Below, one piece after another: positions 1-4,755 of a DNA stretch of 6,599 nucleotides (the stretch's first letter is position 1; each line of letters starts with the position of its first letter). The position numbers and the translations under genes are program-made. The notes under the pieces were generated by a model. It did no database searches, had not been told where the DNA came from, and worked only from the letters and a program-made list of their open reading frames with translations. The DNA comes from an uncultured Collinsella sp. GTDB taxonomy: Bacteria > Actinomycetota > Coriobacteriia > Coriobacteriales > Coriobacteriaceae. The stretch lies in NCBI GenBank assembly GCA_958412345.1, contig CATYSO010000038.1, positions 1-6,599 on the forward strand, read 5' to 3'.

Positions 1-55
1 AGCCCCTTGCGGCGTAGTTCTTATTTAAGCCGTCCAAGTTTTGGGGTGCAGTTCA
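1..55. mobile_element. Terminus of an IS3-family (IS150-like) insertion sequence, truncated by the window
   Basis: Read on the minus strand from base 55, the sequence begins TGAACTGCACCCC and continues through AAAA to CTTGGAC, at 32-55. From memory this is the pattern of IS150-group terminal inverted repeats, which begin TG, have an ACTGC-CCC core and then TTGGAC. The interior of the element would lie to the left. No Shine-Dalgarno and ATG follow on the minus strand, so this is more likely the right end of a plus-strand element than a left end. Stops at 15-17 and 26-28 could end its transposase, but too few codons are present to choose a frame. A related end in the opposite orientation lies at 6546. 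The family call rests on the repeat alone. Confidence 0.5.
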
Positions 56-131
56 ACTTGAATCCAGCCCCCGCTCTTTTGTAGGGATGGGGATGCGCTG
101 TGATACAGGCTCTTTTGGAGGCCTGGTTTCG

Positions 132-551
132 TTACGCGAGCTCGGCTCCGAGGGCCTTGCAGGCGGCCTCGCCCTCGTCGTCGGGCGCGTCGTAGCAGAT
201 GGCGGAGTCCACGACGTTGACGCCGACCTCGTCGGCGTCGGCCTTCCAGTTGTCCATCCACTCGCCCTCGGCCCACGAATAGGAGCCAAAGAGGACGACC
301 TTCTTGTCGCCGAGAGTCTCCTTGACCTCGTCCCACATCGGCTGGAACTCATCGTACTCGAGCTCCTCGGAGCCCATGGCGGGGCAGCCGAAGGCGAAGG
401 CGTCGTAGTCGGCGGCCCTGTCGGCAGAGAAGTCGGCGCAGGGGATGACCTCAGTCTCGGCACCCGCGGACGTGGCGCCTTCGGCGACGAGGTCTGCCAT
501 GGCCTCGGTATTGCCCGTGCCGCTCCAATAGACGACGGCGATCTTGCTCAT
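132..551 (-). CDS. Short-chain flavodoxin
   Basis: This 139-residue protein is a complete FMN-binding electron carrier of the short-chain flavodoxin class, cytosolic, with the usual length for the family. The N-terminus has a beta strand (KIAVVYW) followed by the FMN phosphate loop SGTGNT at residues 10-15. A second flavin-contacting loop, GCPAMGSEELE, lies at about 55-65, and FGSYSWAEGEWMDNW at about 88-102 is the third. The ATG at 549-551 is preceded by AAAGGA (558-563) with a 6-base spacer. It lies 45 bases downstream of the DUF3793 gene on the same strand, with no promoter that I can see between them, so they are probably co-transcribed. Flavodoxins commonly replace ferredoxin when iron is scarce; that role here is inference. 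The physiological redox partner cannot be told from the sequence. Confidence 0.95.
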   Translation of the reverse strand: MSKIAVVYWSGTGNTEAMADLVAEGATSAGAETEVIPCADFSADRAADYDAFAFGCPAMGSEELEYDEFQPMWDEVKETLGDKKVVLFGSYSWAEGEWMDNWKADADEVGVNVVDSAICYDAPDDEGEAACKALGAELA

Positions 552-596
552 GTTGTGTCCTTTCGGTCGTGCGGCGCTGGCCGCGGCTTGTACGTT

Positions 597-1301
597 CTAT
601 CGGGTTGCCTGGGCAAGTTGCGCCAGGCTGCAGCCCTGCTGATAGATAAAAGTGAAGTATTGTGTGCAGGCACGGTAGGCATCAAACGTCACAAGCGCCT
701 GCTCCACATTTGCGTAGACCTTCCAGGCCCCAAAGACCTTGTAGTTCTCGCCGCGCTGGACGATAAACTCGTGCACGTCGTCGTAGGGATATCCAAGGAA
801 GTAGCCTATTTCGTGCGGAAACTCGCAGGTGCATTCTTTGCTGCAGCGAGCTTGCTGGGGCAGTGCGCATCGAGTCTGGCTGCAGGCGCATTCCGCGGCG
901 TTATTGCTCGCGAGCGTGATGCGTGATGCCAAATGAACAAGGCATGTCGAAAGGTCTCTCGTGTCGTAGCCTTCCGAGGCGAGTGCTGTTTGGACGCGAG
1001 GGTCTGCGAAATAGGTGGTGAGGCTTTTGGCTCGGTACACGTACACAAGTGCTCCGCAGGGCCGCCAGACCAAAACACTCAGGTGGATGCCGAGCGGGTC
1101 AAGCTCGCGATTGCACTGGGCGATAACGTTGAGCAGGTGTGCTCGGCGTTCTGCGATGGTTTCGGTCGCGGTCGAGCCATCCCCGTGGGCGTAGGCGCCT
1201 GGATAGGTAAAGAGCGATGCCGGCTTGATGCCCGCGAGCGTGGGAGAGCAGTTGCGCACGACTGCCGCCTGAAACGTTGGGATGTCTATTGTTCGAGTCA
1301 C
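597..1301 (-). CDS. DUF3793 family protein
   Basis: This 234-residue protein of unknown biochemical function matches the DUF3793 family as I recall it. The N-terminal block CSPTLAGIKPASLF (18-31) and the C-terminal block FPHEIGYFLGYPYDDVHEF (161-179) followed by NYKVFGAWKVY (186-196) are family hallmarks. Between them sits an unusual cluster of six cysteines at 138, 140, 145, 153, 157 and 159, just before the FPHEIG block, which could bind metal (inference). The start is GTG at 1299-1301, preceded by AAGGAG with a 4-base spacer; no ATG lies nearby. There is no signal peptide or membrane segment. It is the first gene of a probable operon with the flavodoxin downstream. In other bacteria I recall DUF3793 genes near flavodoxin and iron-related genes, which suggests, without proving, a metal or redox role. 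Confidence 0.88.
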   Translation of the reverse strand: MTRTIDIPTFQAAVVRNCSPTLAGIKPASLFTYPGAYAHGDGSTATETIAERRAHLLNVIAQCNRELDPLGIHLSVLVWRPCGALVYVYRAKSLTTYFADPRVQTALASEGYDTRDLSTCLVHLASRITLASNNAAECACSQTRCALPQQARCSKECTCEFPHEIGYFLGYPYDDVHEFIVQRGENYKVFGAWKVYANVEQALVTFDAYRACTQYFTFIYQQGCSLAQLAQATR

Positions 1302-1324
1302 GACGCTCCTTACGGATCTAAACT

Positions 1325-1340
1325 GTTAGCCTAGGAAAAC
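1325..1340 (-). promoter_or_regulatory. Possible DtxR/MntR-type metal-repressor operator
   Basis: GTTAGCCTAGGAAAAC is an imperfect 16-bp palindrome centred on CCTAGG, with 6 of 8 base pairs matching. It abuts the -10 box of the DUF3793-flavodoxin promoter and covers the expected transcription start near 1333, a position where a bound repressor would block initiation. The GTTAG half resembles half-sites of DtxR-family iron or manganese repressors. The regulator itself is not in this window, so the assignment is inference. Confidence 0.35.
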
Positions 1341-1367
1341 TTATACACGAAAGTAAGCCATGGTCAA
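1340..1367 (-). promoter_or_regulatory. Sigma-70-type promoter of the DUF3793-flavodoxin unit
   Basis: On the minus strand, TTGACC (1362-1367) and TATAAG (1340-1345) are separated by 16 bases. Each hexamer matches the housekeeping consensus at five of six positions. The predicted transcript starts near 1333 and has a leader of about 30 bases before the GTG start. The upstream side carries an A-rich tract (on the plus strand) typical of promoter DNA. Confidence 0.7.
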
Positions 1368-1393
1368 CAAAAAAGTTTGAAGCGGGAAACTAA

Positions 1394-1425
1394 TTGATCG
1401 AACGGACATGATTTTGGGTTAAGAT
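1394..1425 (+). promoter_or_regulatory. Weak candidate promoter of the HMA protein gene
   Basis: TTGATC (1394-1399) and TAAGAT (1420-1425) are the best -35-like and -10-like hexamers, but the 20-base spacing is longer than usual. The -10 candidate directly precedes the G/C-block palindrome at 1426-1447. A long spacer is seen in some activator-type metal promoters, so the spacing may be meaningful or the -35 may be wrong. Confidence 0.3.
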
Positions 1426-1447
1426 GGGGACACCCCATGGGGGTATC
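1426..1447 (+). promoter_or_regulatory. CsoR-like operator (candidate copper-responsive site)
   Basis: The stretch is built of blocks: GGGG, ACA, CCCC, AT, GGGGG, then TATC. CCCCATGGGG (1433-1442) is a perfect 10-bp palindrome, and GGGGACACCCC (1426-1436) is a second one sharing the same C block. Read on the other strand the core is ATACCCCCATGGGGTGT. This matches the general form of CsoR-family operators, with runs of C and G around a short A/T centre and TA-C flanks. It sits 28 bases before the start of a gene encoding a GMxCxxC metal-binding protein, which fits copper control. No csoR gene is in the window. Confidence 0.5.
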
Positions 1448-1475
1448 TTGATAGGGCTACTTGAAAGGGGAACGC

Positions 1476-1859
1476 ATGAGTGACTTGCTCAACCCTGCGA
1501 ATCTCATCGCGCTGGTCGTCATTGCCGTCGGCATGTTTTTTGGACTGCGTCGCATTGCCGCTTCGACACACGGGAAGAGTTGTTGCAGCGATGGCGCGAG
1601 CGGCAAGAAGGCCAAAAAGGTTGTTGTGACGGATACCGATGCGTCGCACTATCCCTATAGCGATGAGCTGCTCATCGGCGGCATGAGTTGCGACGGCTGC
1701 GCTCAGAACGTGGCGAATGCCCTCAATGCCCTGGATGGCATTTGGGCCACGGTGACGTATGCGGACCACACGGCGCGCATCCGTTCTAAAAACCCGATCG
1801 ACCGCGAGGTACTCGAGGCAGCCGTGAGGGATGCGGGCTACTACGTCATGACACTGTAA
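1476..1859 (+). CDS. Membrane-anchored heavy-metal-associated (HMA) domain protein
   Basis: This 127-residue protein has one N-terminal membrane segment (about residues 8-26, LIALVVIAVGMFFGL) followed by basic residues. Next comes a short cysteine pair (C36, C37) in a Lys/Gly/Ser-rich linker and then a ferredoxin-like HMA domain at about 64-127. The domain carries GGMSCDGC (68-75), the GMxCxxC metal site of copper chaperones and the N-terminal domains of P-type ATPases. The C-terminal GYYVMTL strand completes the fold. The likely role is binding Cu(I) or a similar soft metal at the inner face of the membrane. The ATG at 1476 follows AAAGGGG with a 5-base spacer; an in-frame TTG at 1461 lies upstream of that Shine-Dalgarno and is rejected. 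No transporter ATPase gene is adjacent, so the metal and partner are inferred. Confidence 0.9.
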   Translation: MSDLLNPANLIALVVIAVGMFFGLRRIAASTHGKSCCSDGASGKKAKKVVVTDTDASHYPYSDELLIGGMSCDGCAQNVANALNALDGIWATVTYADHTARIRSKNPIDREVLEAAVRDAGYYVMTL

Positions 1860-1885
1860 GCGCCGCCTTGGATGTATTTTCTTGT

Positions 1886-2311
1886 CTAGGCACGTCCGCG
1901 CAGTTCGATGTCTTGAATGTCATCGAAATCGATGACGATGTCTTTGAGCTTGAGGAGCTTGAAGGCGGGGAGTACCTCGTCGAGGATGCCCGTGCGGCTA
2001 CGATAGCCGTACGTATCGTAATAGGTGACGCGCACCAGGTCGCCGCGTTTGAGGCCCTCGAGCTTATGCGAAAGCTCGAGGGCTTTTTCTTCCGTGAGCT
2101 CACATTTTGGTTCGACGGTGATCTCTTGCTTGCGCACGAGTTCGTAGTATCCCGTGAGGGCGGCAAAGGGCATAAACTGTGCGGCGCGGTTAGCGCGCAC
2201 GGCACCGTTGGCAGTGAGGTTGGGGTCGGCGGCGCGGCGTCTGCCCTCGGGGTCCGCCAGGCGCTCGAAGGCGGTCGGCGGGCGCACGGGCTGCTGCTTG
2301 GGTTTAGGCAC
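1886..2311 (-). CDS. YolD-like protein, partner of the Y-family polymerase
   Basis: The 141-residue protein carries the YolD-family signature RAAQFMPFAALTGYYELV at about 42-59. It then has an acidic/basic helical stretch and a small beta-rich C-terminal half (DLVRVTYYDTYGYRSRTGILDEV, about 91-113). YolD-like proteins are typically encoded beside UvrX/YqjW-type polymerases and have been suggested to act as UmuD-like accessory factors; their biochemistry is poorly defined. I chose GTG at 2309-2311 because GGAGG (2317-2321) lies 5 bases upstream. A TTG at 2321-2323 would add four residues but has no Shine-Dalgarno. With this start the gene overlaps the polymerase stop by 8 bases, which points to translational coupling. 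It ends 26 bases from the convergent HMA gene, with no clear terminator between them. Confidence 0.87.
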   Translation of the reverse strand: MPKPKQQPVRPPTAFERLADPEGRRRAADPNLTANGAVRANRAAQFMPFAALTGYYELVRKQEITVEPKCELTEEKALELSHKLEGLKRGDLVRVTYYDTYGYRSRTGILDEVLPAFKLLKLKDIVIDFDDIQDIELRGRA

Positions 2312-3809
2312 GGTGTCCTCCAACTTGTTCGTTGCGTTCGCGCGCGGTGGCGCCGGCGGTAAAGCTTAATCCCTTGACGAGCGCGTTCTTGCCGTACTTG
2401 CCTTTCACGGCCAGGACGGCGCGCGCCAGGTCGCGCTCGTGCTCATCGGCCTCGATATCGCTGAACAGATCGATGGTGGCAAATTCCTCGGGCATGAGGT
2501 TGCCAAATCCCAGGTTGATGCGCTTGACCGGTCGTTTGGGATCGACCGTTTGTGCCCAAAGGTCATCGAAATACCCCATGATCTTCTTAAACGAATTAGT
2601 GCGCTCGGGCAGCTTTCGCGAGGCGTTGGAGTGCGCAAAGAGCGCGGCATAGCCACCACGCGGTTTGCCGCCGTGTTCGCCCACAAAGATGCCATCGATT
2701 GCCTGCGCTTCGCGCACCAGACGACGCCTTTCGTCATCGCGCTGGACGGGCTTGGGAGCACGGGGCGCGAGCTCGGGGCCGGCGGTTGCGGTGGGTTCGA
2801 TGCTCGATGTGCTCGAGCGCAGGTGCCCGCAGCCGTCCACATATTGCGCTGTACCGCTGGCGTCGAGGCGGCGTATGTCGGCTCGTTCGCTCGCATAACC
2901 CACAAAGAGCGAGATGCTGTCGCAGACCACGTGCTTATCGACTAGGTCCAACACGGCGTTGTCGACCATCTCGCGCAAGACGGTGTAGGCCTGCTCGTAG
3001 GCATAGCCCTTCGAGAGCACCTGCCCCGTGGTGGTCGAGGTCGCTTGCGGGCGATAAGCTTGGATATCGGCGATGGTTGTCGGCTCACGCCCGAAGGCGT
3101 GGTCGATAAGATATTCGGCATTGACGCCGAGCTCATCGTAAAGCAGGTTTTCGTCGAGCGCGGCGACGCCCATCAGATCGTAGACGCCGTACTTTTCGAG
3201 GCGGGCTGCCACGCCGGGGCCGATGCCCCAGATATCGGTAATGGGACGATGAGGCCAGATCTCCTTGCGGAAGGTCTCGTCGTCGAGTATGCCGATGCGG
3301 CTGGGTACGTGCTTGGCGGTAATGTCGAGCGCCACCTTGGCCTGAAATAGGTTGGGGCCGATCCCGACCGTTGCCGTAATGCCCGTGCGCGCGAGGACTT
3401 CGTCGCGTAACATGCAGGCGAACCCTTCGGCATCGGTATGGTAGAGGTCTAGATAGGGCGTCACGTCGATAAAACACTCGTCGATTGAATAGACGTGAAT
3501 GTCTTGCGGGCTCACGTATTCCAGATAGATGCCGTAGATTTGCGCCGACACCTCCATATAGTGCTGCATGCGCGGCACCGCCTTGATGTAGTCGATGCCA
3601 TCGGGAATCTCGAACAGGCGGCAGCGGTTGTGTATCCCGAGGTCCTTCATGGACTGCGTGATGGCGAGGCAGATGGTCGTGCGCCCACGCGATTCGTCGG
3701 CAACGACCAGGTTGGTGGTGAGCGGATCGAGCCCACGATCGACGCACTCGACGCTGGCATAAAACGTCTTGAGGTCGATGCAGATGTAGGTGTGCTGCTC
3801 GTGCGCCAC
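2304..3809 (-). CDS. Y-family translesion DNA polymerase (UvrX/YqjW-like)
   Basis: The 501-residue product is an error-prone lesion-bypass polymerase. The palm starts with YICIDLKTFYASVE (8-21): D12 is the first catalytic acid and Y17 the likely steric gate. YSIDE (107-111) gives the other catalytic pair, D110 and E111. A helix-hairpin-helix-type segment, IWGIGPGVAARLEKYG, follows at 193-208. The C-terminal KYGKNALVKG and ATARERNEQVGGH blocks are typical of the UvrX/YqjW group. The little-finger region holds an unusual Pro/Ala/Ser- and Arg-rich stretch at about 330-376. The start is GTG at 3807-3809, after GGGAG (3815-3819) with a 5-base spacer. The frame stays open to TTG at 3881, but that extra part contains the promoter and LexA boxes, and the first catalytic strand begins normally with the GTG. 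ATG codons at 3819-3821 and 3828-3830 are weaker alternatives without a Shine-Dalgarno. Confidence 0.93.
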   Translation of the reverse strand: MAHEQHTYICIDLKTFYASVECVDRGLDPLTTNLVVADESRGRTTICLAITQSMKDLGIHNRCRLFEIPDGIDYIKAVPRMQHYMEVSAQIYGIYLEYVSPQDIHVYSIDECFIDVTPYLDLYHTDAEGFACMLRDEVLARTGITATVGIGPNLFQAKVALDITAKHVPSRIGILDDETFRKEIWPHRPITDIWGIGPGVAARLEKYGVYDLMGVAALDENLLYDELGVNAEYLIDHAFGREPTTIADIQAYRPQATSTTTGQVLSKGYAYEQAYTVLREMVDNAVLDLVDKHVVCDSISLFVGYASERADIRRLDASGTAQYVDGCGHLRSSTSSIEPTATAGPELAPRAPKPVQRDDERRRLVREAQAIDGIFVGEHGGKPRGGYAALFAHSNASRKLPERTNSFKKIMGYFDDLWAQTVDPKRPVKRINLGFGNLMPEEFATIDLFSDIEADEHERDLARAVLAVKGKYGKNALVKGLSFTAGATARERNEQVGGHRA

Positions 3810-3821
3810 GCTTTCTCCCAT

Positions 3822-3835
3822 CAAACACATGTTCT
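3822..3835 (-). promoter_or_regulatory. Second LexA (SOS) box, weaker
   Basis: On the minus strand AGAACATGTGTTTG matches the Gram-positive SOS consensus CGAACRNRYGTTCG at 12 of 14 positions. It repeats the GAACATGT core of the stronger box, with a centre-to-centre distance of 17 bp. It lies in the predicted 5' leader of the polymerase transcript, upstream of the Shine-Dalgarno. Confidence 0.5.
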
Positions 3836-3838
3836 TAT

Positions 3839-3852
3839 CGAATACATGTTCG
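3839..3852 (-). promoter_or_regulatory. LexA (SOS) box controlling the polymerase-YolD operon
   Basis: On the minus strand CGAACATGTATTCG matches the Gram-positive LexA consensus CGAACRNRYGTTCG at 13 of 14 positions. Symmetry extends outwards to TTAT...ATAA, giving 9 of 11 pairs over 3835-3856. It touches the -10 box and covers the predicted transcription start. Repression by LexA and induction by DNA damage follow from established knowledge of SOS control of Y-family polymerases. Confidence 0.85.
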
Positions 3853-3881
3853 ATAATACCCGCTTGCGCGGACATCGTCAA
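3853..3881 (-). promoter_or_regulatory. Sigma-70-type promoter of the polymerase-YolD operon
   Basis: On the minus strand TTGACG (3876-3881) and TATTAT (3853-3858) are separated by an optimal 17 bases. Each differs from consensus at one position. Transcription should start near 3846, giving a leader of about 37 bases before the GTG at 3809. The TTG and ATG codons at 3881 and 3875 fall in or next to the -35 box and so cannot be used on this transcript. Confidence 0.75.
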
Positions 3882-3915
3882 AACCTGTCCCTCTTTGGCG
3901 GGTATGGTCGTGCGG

Positions 3916-3944
3916 TTGCATCGGGTTTTTAACGCAGCTCTAAA
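3916..3944 (+). promoter_or_regulatory. Weak candidate promoter of the alcohol-dehydrogenase-like gene
   Basis: TTGCAT (3916-3921) and TCTAAA (3939-3944) are separated by 17 bases. The hexamers match the consensus only moderately (three and four of six). The -10 candidate lies inside the inverted repeat GCTCTAAAGAGC (3937-3948), which could be an operator. No better plus-strand promoter is visible between the polymerase promoter and this gene. Confidence 0.28.
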
Positions 3945-4031
3945 GAGCGCGAAACAGCTCGGAAAACCTCGCTTCGTAGCATGAGCCTAACGATTGATAC
4001 CGCCTATACGCACGGAAGGGTTGTGGGGATA

Positions 4032-4556
4032 ATGGTCAACTATGGGTTTGGTATGCCGACGCGCTTGGTTGCGGATGGGGACGTGGCTCGCTGGTGCGGG
4101 CGATTGGTTGCCCACTATGGCGGCACCAAGGCACTGGTCGTGCTGGGAGGCGACAAGCACACGCGTGATGAGCTCGTTTCGGCGGCGCTGGGCTCGCTCG
4201 ATCGCGCCCTGCTCGAGCGCGTGCTTTTCCGCTGCGGTTTGGTCGGGGGCGACGGGGGAGACGAGCTGATCGACGAAGCCGTGGCCTTGGCGACCGACGA
4301 AGGCGTGGACTTTGTCCTGGCGATCGGCGATGCCGATACGGCTGGCTTTGCGCGCGAGCTCGCTCGTCGCATGGCGGCGCTCGATGCCGTCGAGGACGGC
4401 TTTGTTCCCTACGGATGCATCGTCTCCGAGGGAAAAGTGCCCGCCGTTGTGGGTGCCGGCGAGGTTCCCGTTTTCGCCATCATCGCGCCCGAACTGCTGG
4501 AGGGCATTGGGTCTCCTCTGCGTGAGTTGCTCGGCAGCGTGTGCGCAGCGGCCTAA
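4032..4556 (+). CDS. Half-length, degenerate iron-containing alcohol dehydrogenase-like protein
   Basis: The 174-residue product resembles only the N-terminal nucleotide-binding half of iron-containing (group III) alcohol dehydrogenases, which are usually about 385 residues. Family-like features in order are the PT-x-L strand at 9-13, ALVVLGGDKHTRDELV (34-49) where the family has a G-GS loop, and ATDEGVDFVLAIGDADTAGFARELA (87-111). The last aligns with the family segment ending in AVGGGSVIDSAKAIA, with GDAD in place of the GGGS that contacts NAD(P). The C-terminal half with the iron-binding Asp and His residues is absent, and the frame ends in a normal stop. Catalysis is therefore unlikely; the function is unknown. 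ATG 4032 gives the N-terminus expected for the family and follows purine-rich GGAAGGG and GGGG. An upstream in-frame ATG at 3981 would add 17 residues but lacks a Shine-Dalgarno. Confidence 0.75.
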   Translation: MVNYGFGMPTRLVADGDVARWCGRLVAHYGGTKALVVLGGDKHTRDELVSAALGSLDRALLERVLFRCGLVGGDGGDELIDEAVALATDEGVDFVLAIGDADTAGFARELARRMAALDAVEDGFVPYGCIVSEGKVPAVVGAGEVPVFAIIAPELLEGIGSPLRELLGSVCAAA

Positions 4557-4635
4557 TATTTGGCATAAAGGGATAGGTTATTTTTGATTGGTAAAGCGTT
4601 TGACCTGCCAAAATAAACCTGCCCCTTTTTGATCG

Positions 4636-4662
4636 GTTGCCGTTTGGGGGCCGATTGGCAAC
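4636..4662. repeat. Short inverted repeat upstream of pgi
   Basis: GTTGCC (4636-4641) and GGCAAC (4657-4662) form a 6-bp inverted repeat with a 15-base loop. An overlapping ATCGG/CCGAT pair (4632-4636 and 4651-4655) offers an alternative fold. There is no T-tract, so it is a poor terminator. It may be an operator upstream of pgi. The intergenic stretch 4557-4713 also carries TTGACCTGC twice, at 4600-4608 and 4680-4688, and otherwise nothing clear. Confidence 0.3.
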
Positions 4663-4690
4663 GCTCGCTGATTATAGTCTTGACCTGCGC

Positions 4691-4696
4691 TAGAAT
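4691..4696 (+). promoter_or_regulatory. Candidate -10 box of the pgi promoter
   Basis: TAGAAT matches the -10 consensus at five of six positions, but its expected -35 region (CTGATT, 4668-4673) is weak. TATAGT at 4673-4678 is an alternative -10, also without a good -35. The TTGACC at 4680 has no suitable -10 at 16-18 bases. The promoter is probably here, but the exact start is not settled by sequence. Confidence 0.4.
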
Positions 4697-4713
4697 AGTG
4701 GCATCTGAATGTC

Positions 4714-4737
4714 CGGGCGCATGGAGGCGTGCGCCCG
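4714..4737 (+). promoter_or_regulatory. GC-rich leader hairpin of pgi
   Basis: CGGGCGCA (4714-4721) pairs perfectly with TGCGCCCG (4730-4737) around an 8-base loop, TGGAGGCG. The hairpin ends 7 bases before the Shine-Dalgarno core AGGAGG (4745-4750), leaving the ribosome site exposed. Its loop also contains a GGAGG, a decoy-like purine run. It may stabilise the mRNA or tune translation; this is inference. Confidence 0.5.
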
Positions 4738-4755
4738 TATGCTGAGGAGGACTCT

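Noticed and set aside
52..62. TTCAACTTGAA palindrome across the left IS boundary
   Set aside because: It is short, and half belongs to the IS terminus, so chance is the simplest explanation.
106..125. CAGGC/GCCTG inverted repeat after the flavodoxin stop as a terminator
   Set aside because: The stem is only 5 bp with a 10-base loop and no T-tract on the minus strand.
87..926. A 279-codon plus-strand frame across the flavodoxin and DUF3793 genes
   Set aside because: It spans two well-supported genes and their intergenic gap on the other strand, has no domain-like pattern and is best explained as antisense to them.
1860..1885. A bidirectional terminator between the HMA and YolD genes
   Set aside because: The 26-base gap has no stable stem; convergent transcripts may overlap, but no terminator can be supported.
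2439..2945. Plus-strand open frames opposite the polymerase and YolD genes
   Set aside because: All overlap the polymerase with its intact catalytic motifs; composition is Arg/Ala/Ser-rich shadow sequence.
3937..3948. GCTCTAAAGAGC as an operator with its own regulator
   Set aside because: A 5-bp inverted repeat with an AA centre is expected by chance at this length; it is only noted under the weak promoter.
3981..4031. Upstream ATG as the start of the alcohol-dehydrogenase-like protein
   Set aside because: There is no Shine-Dalgarno before it, and the added 17 residues do not fit the family N-terminus, whereas ATG 4032 does.
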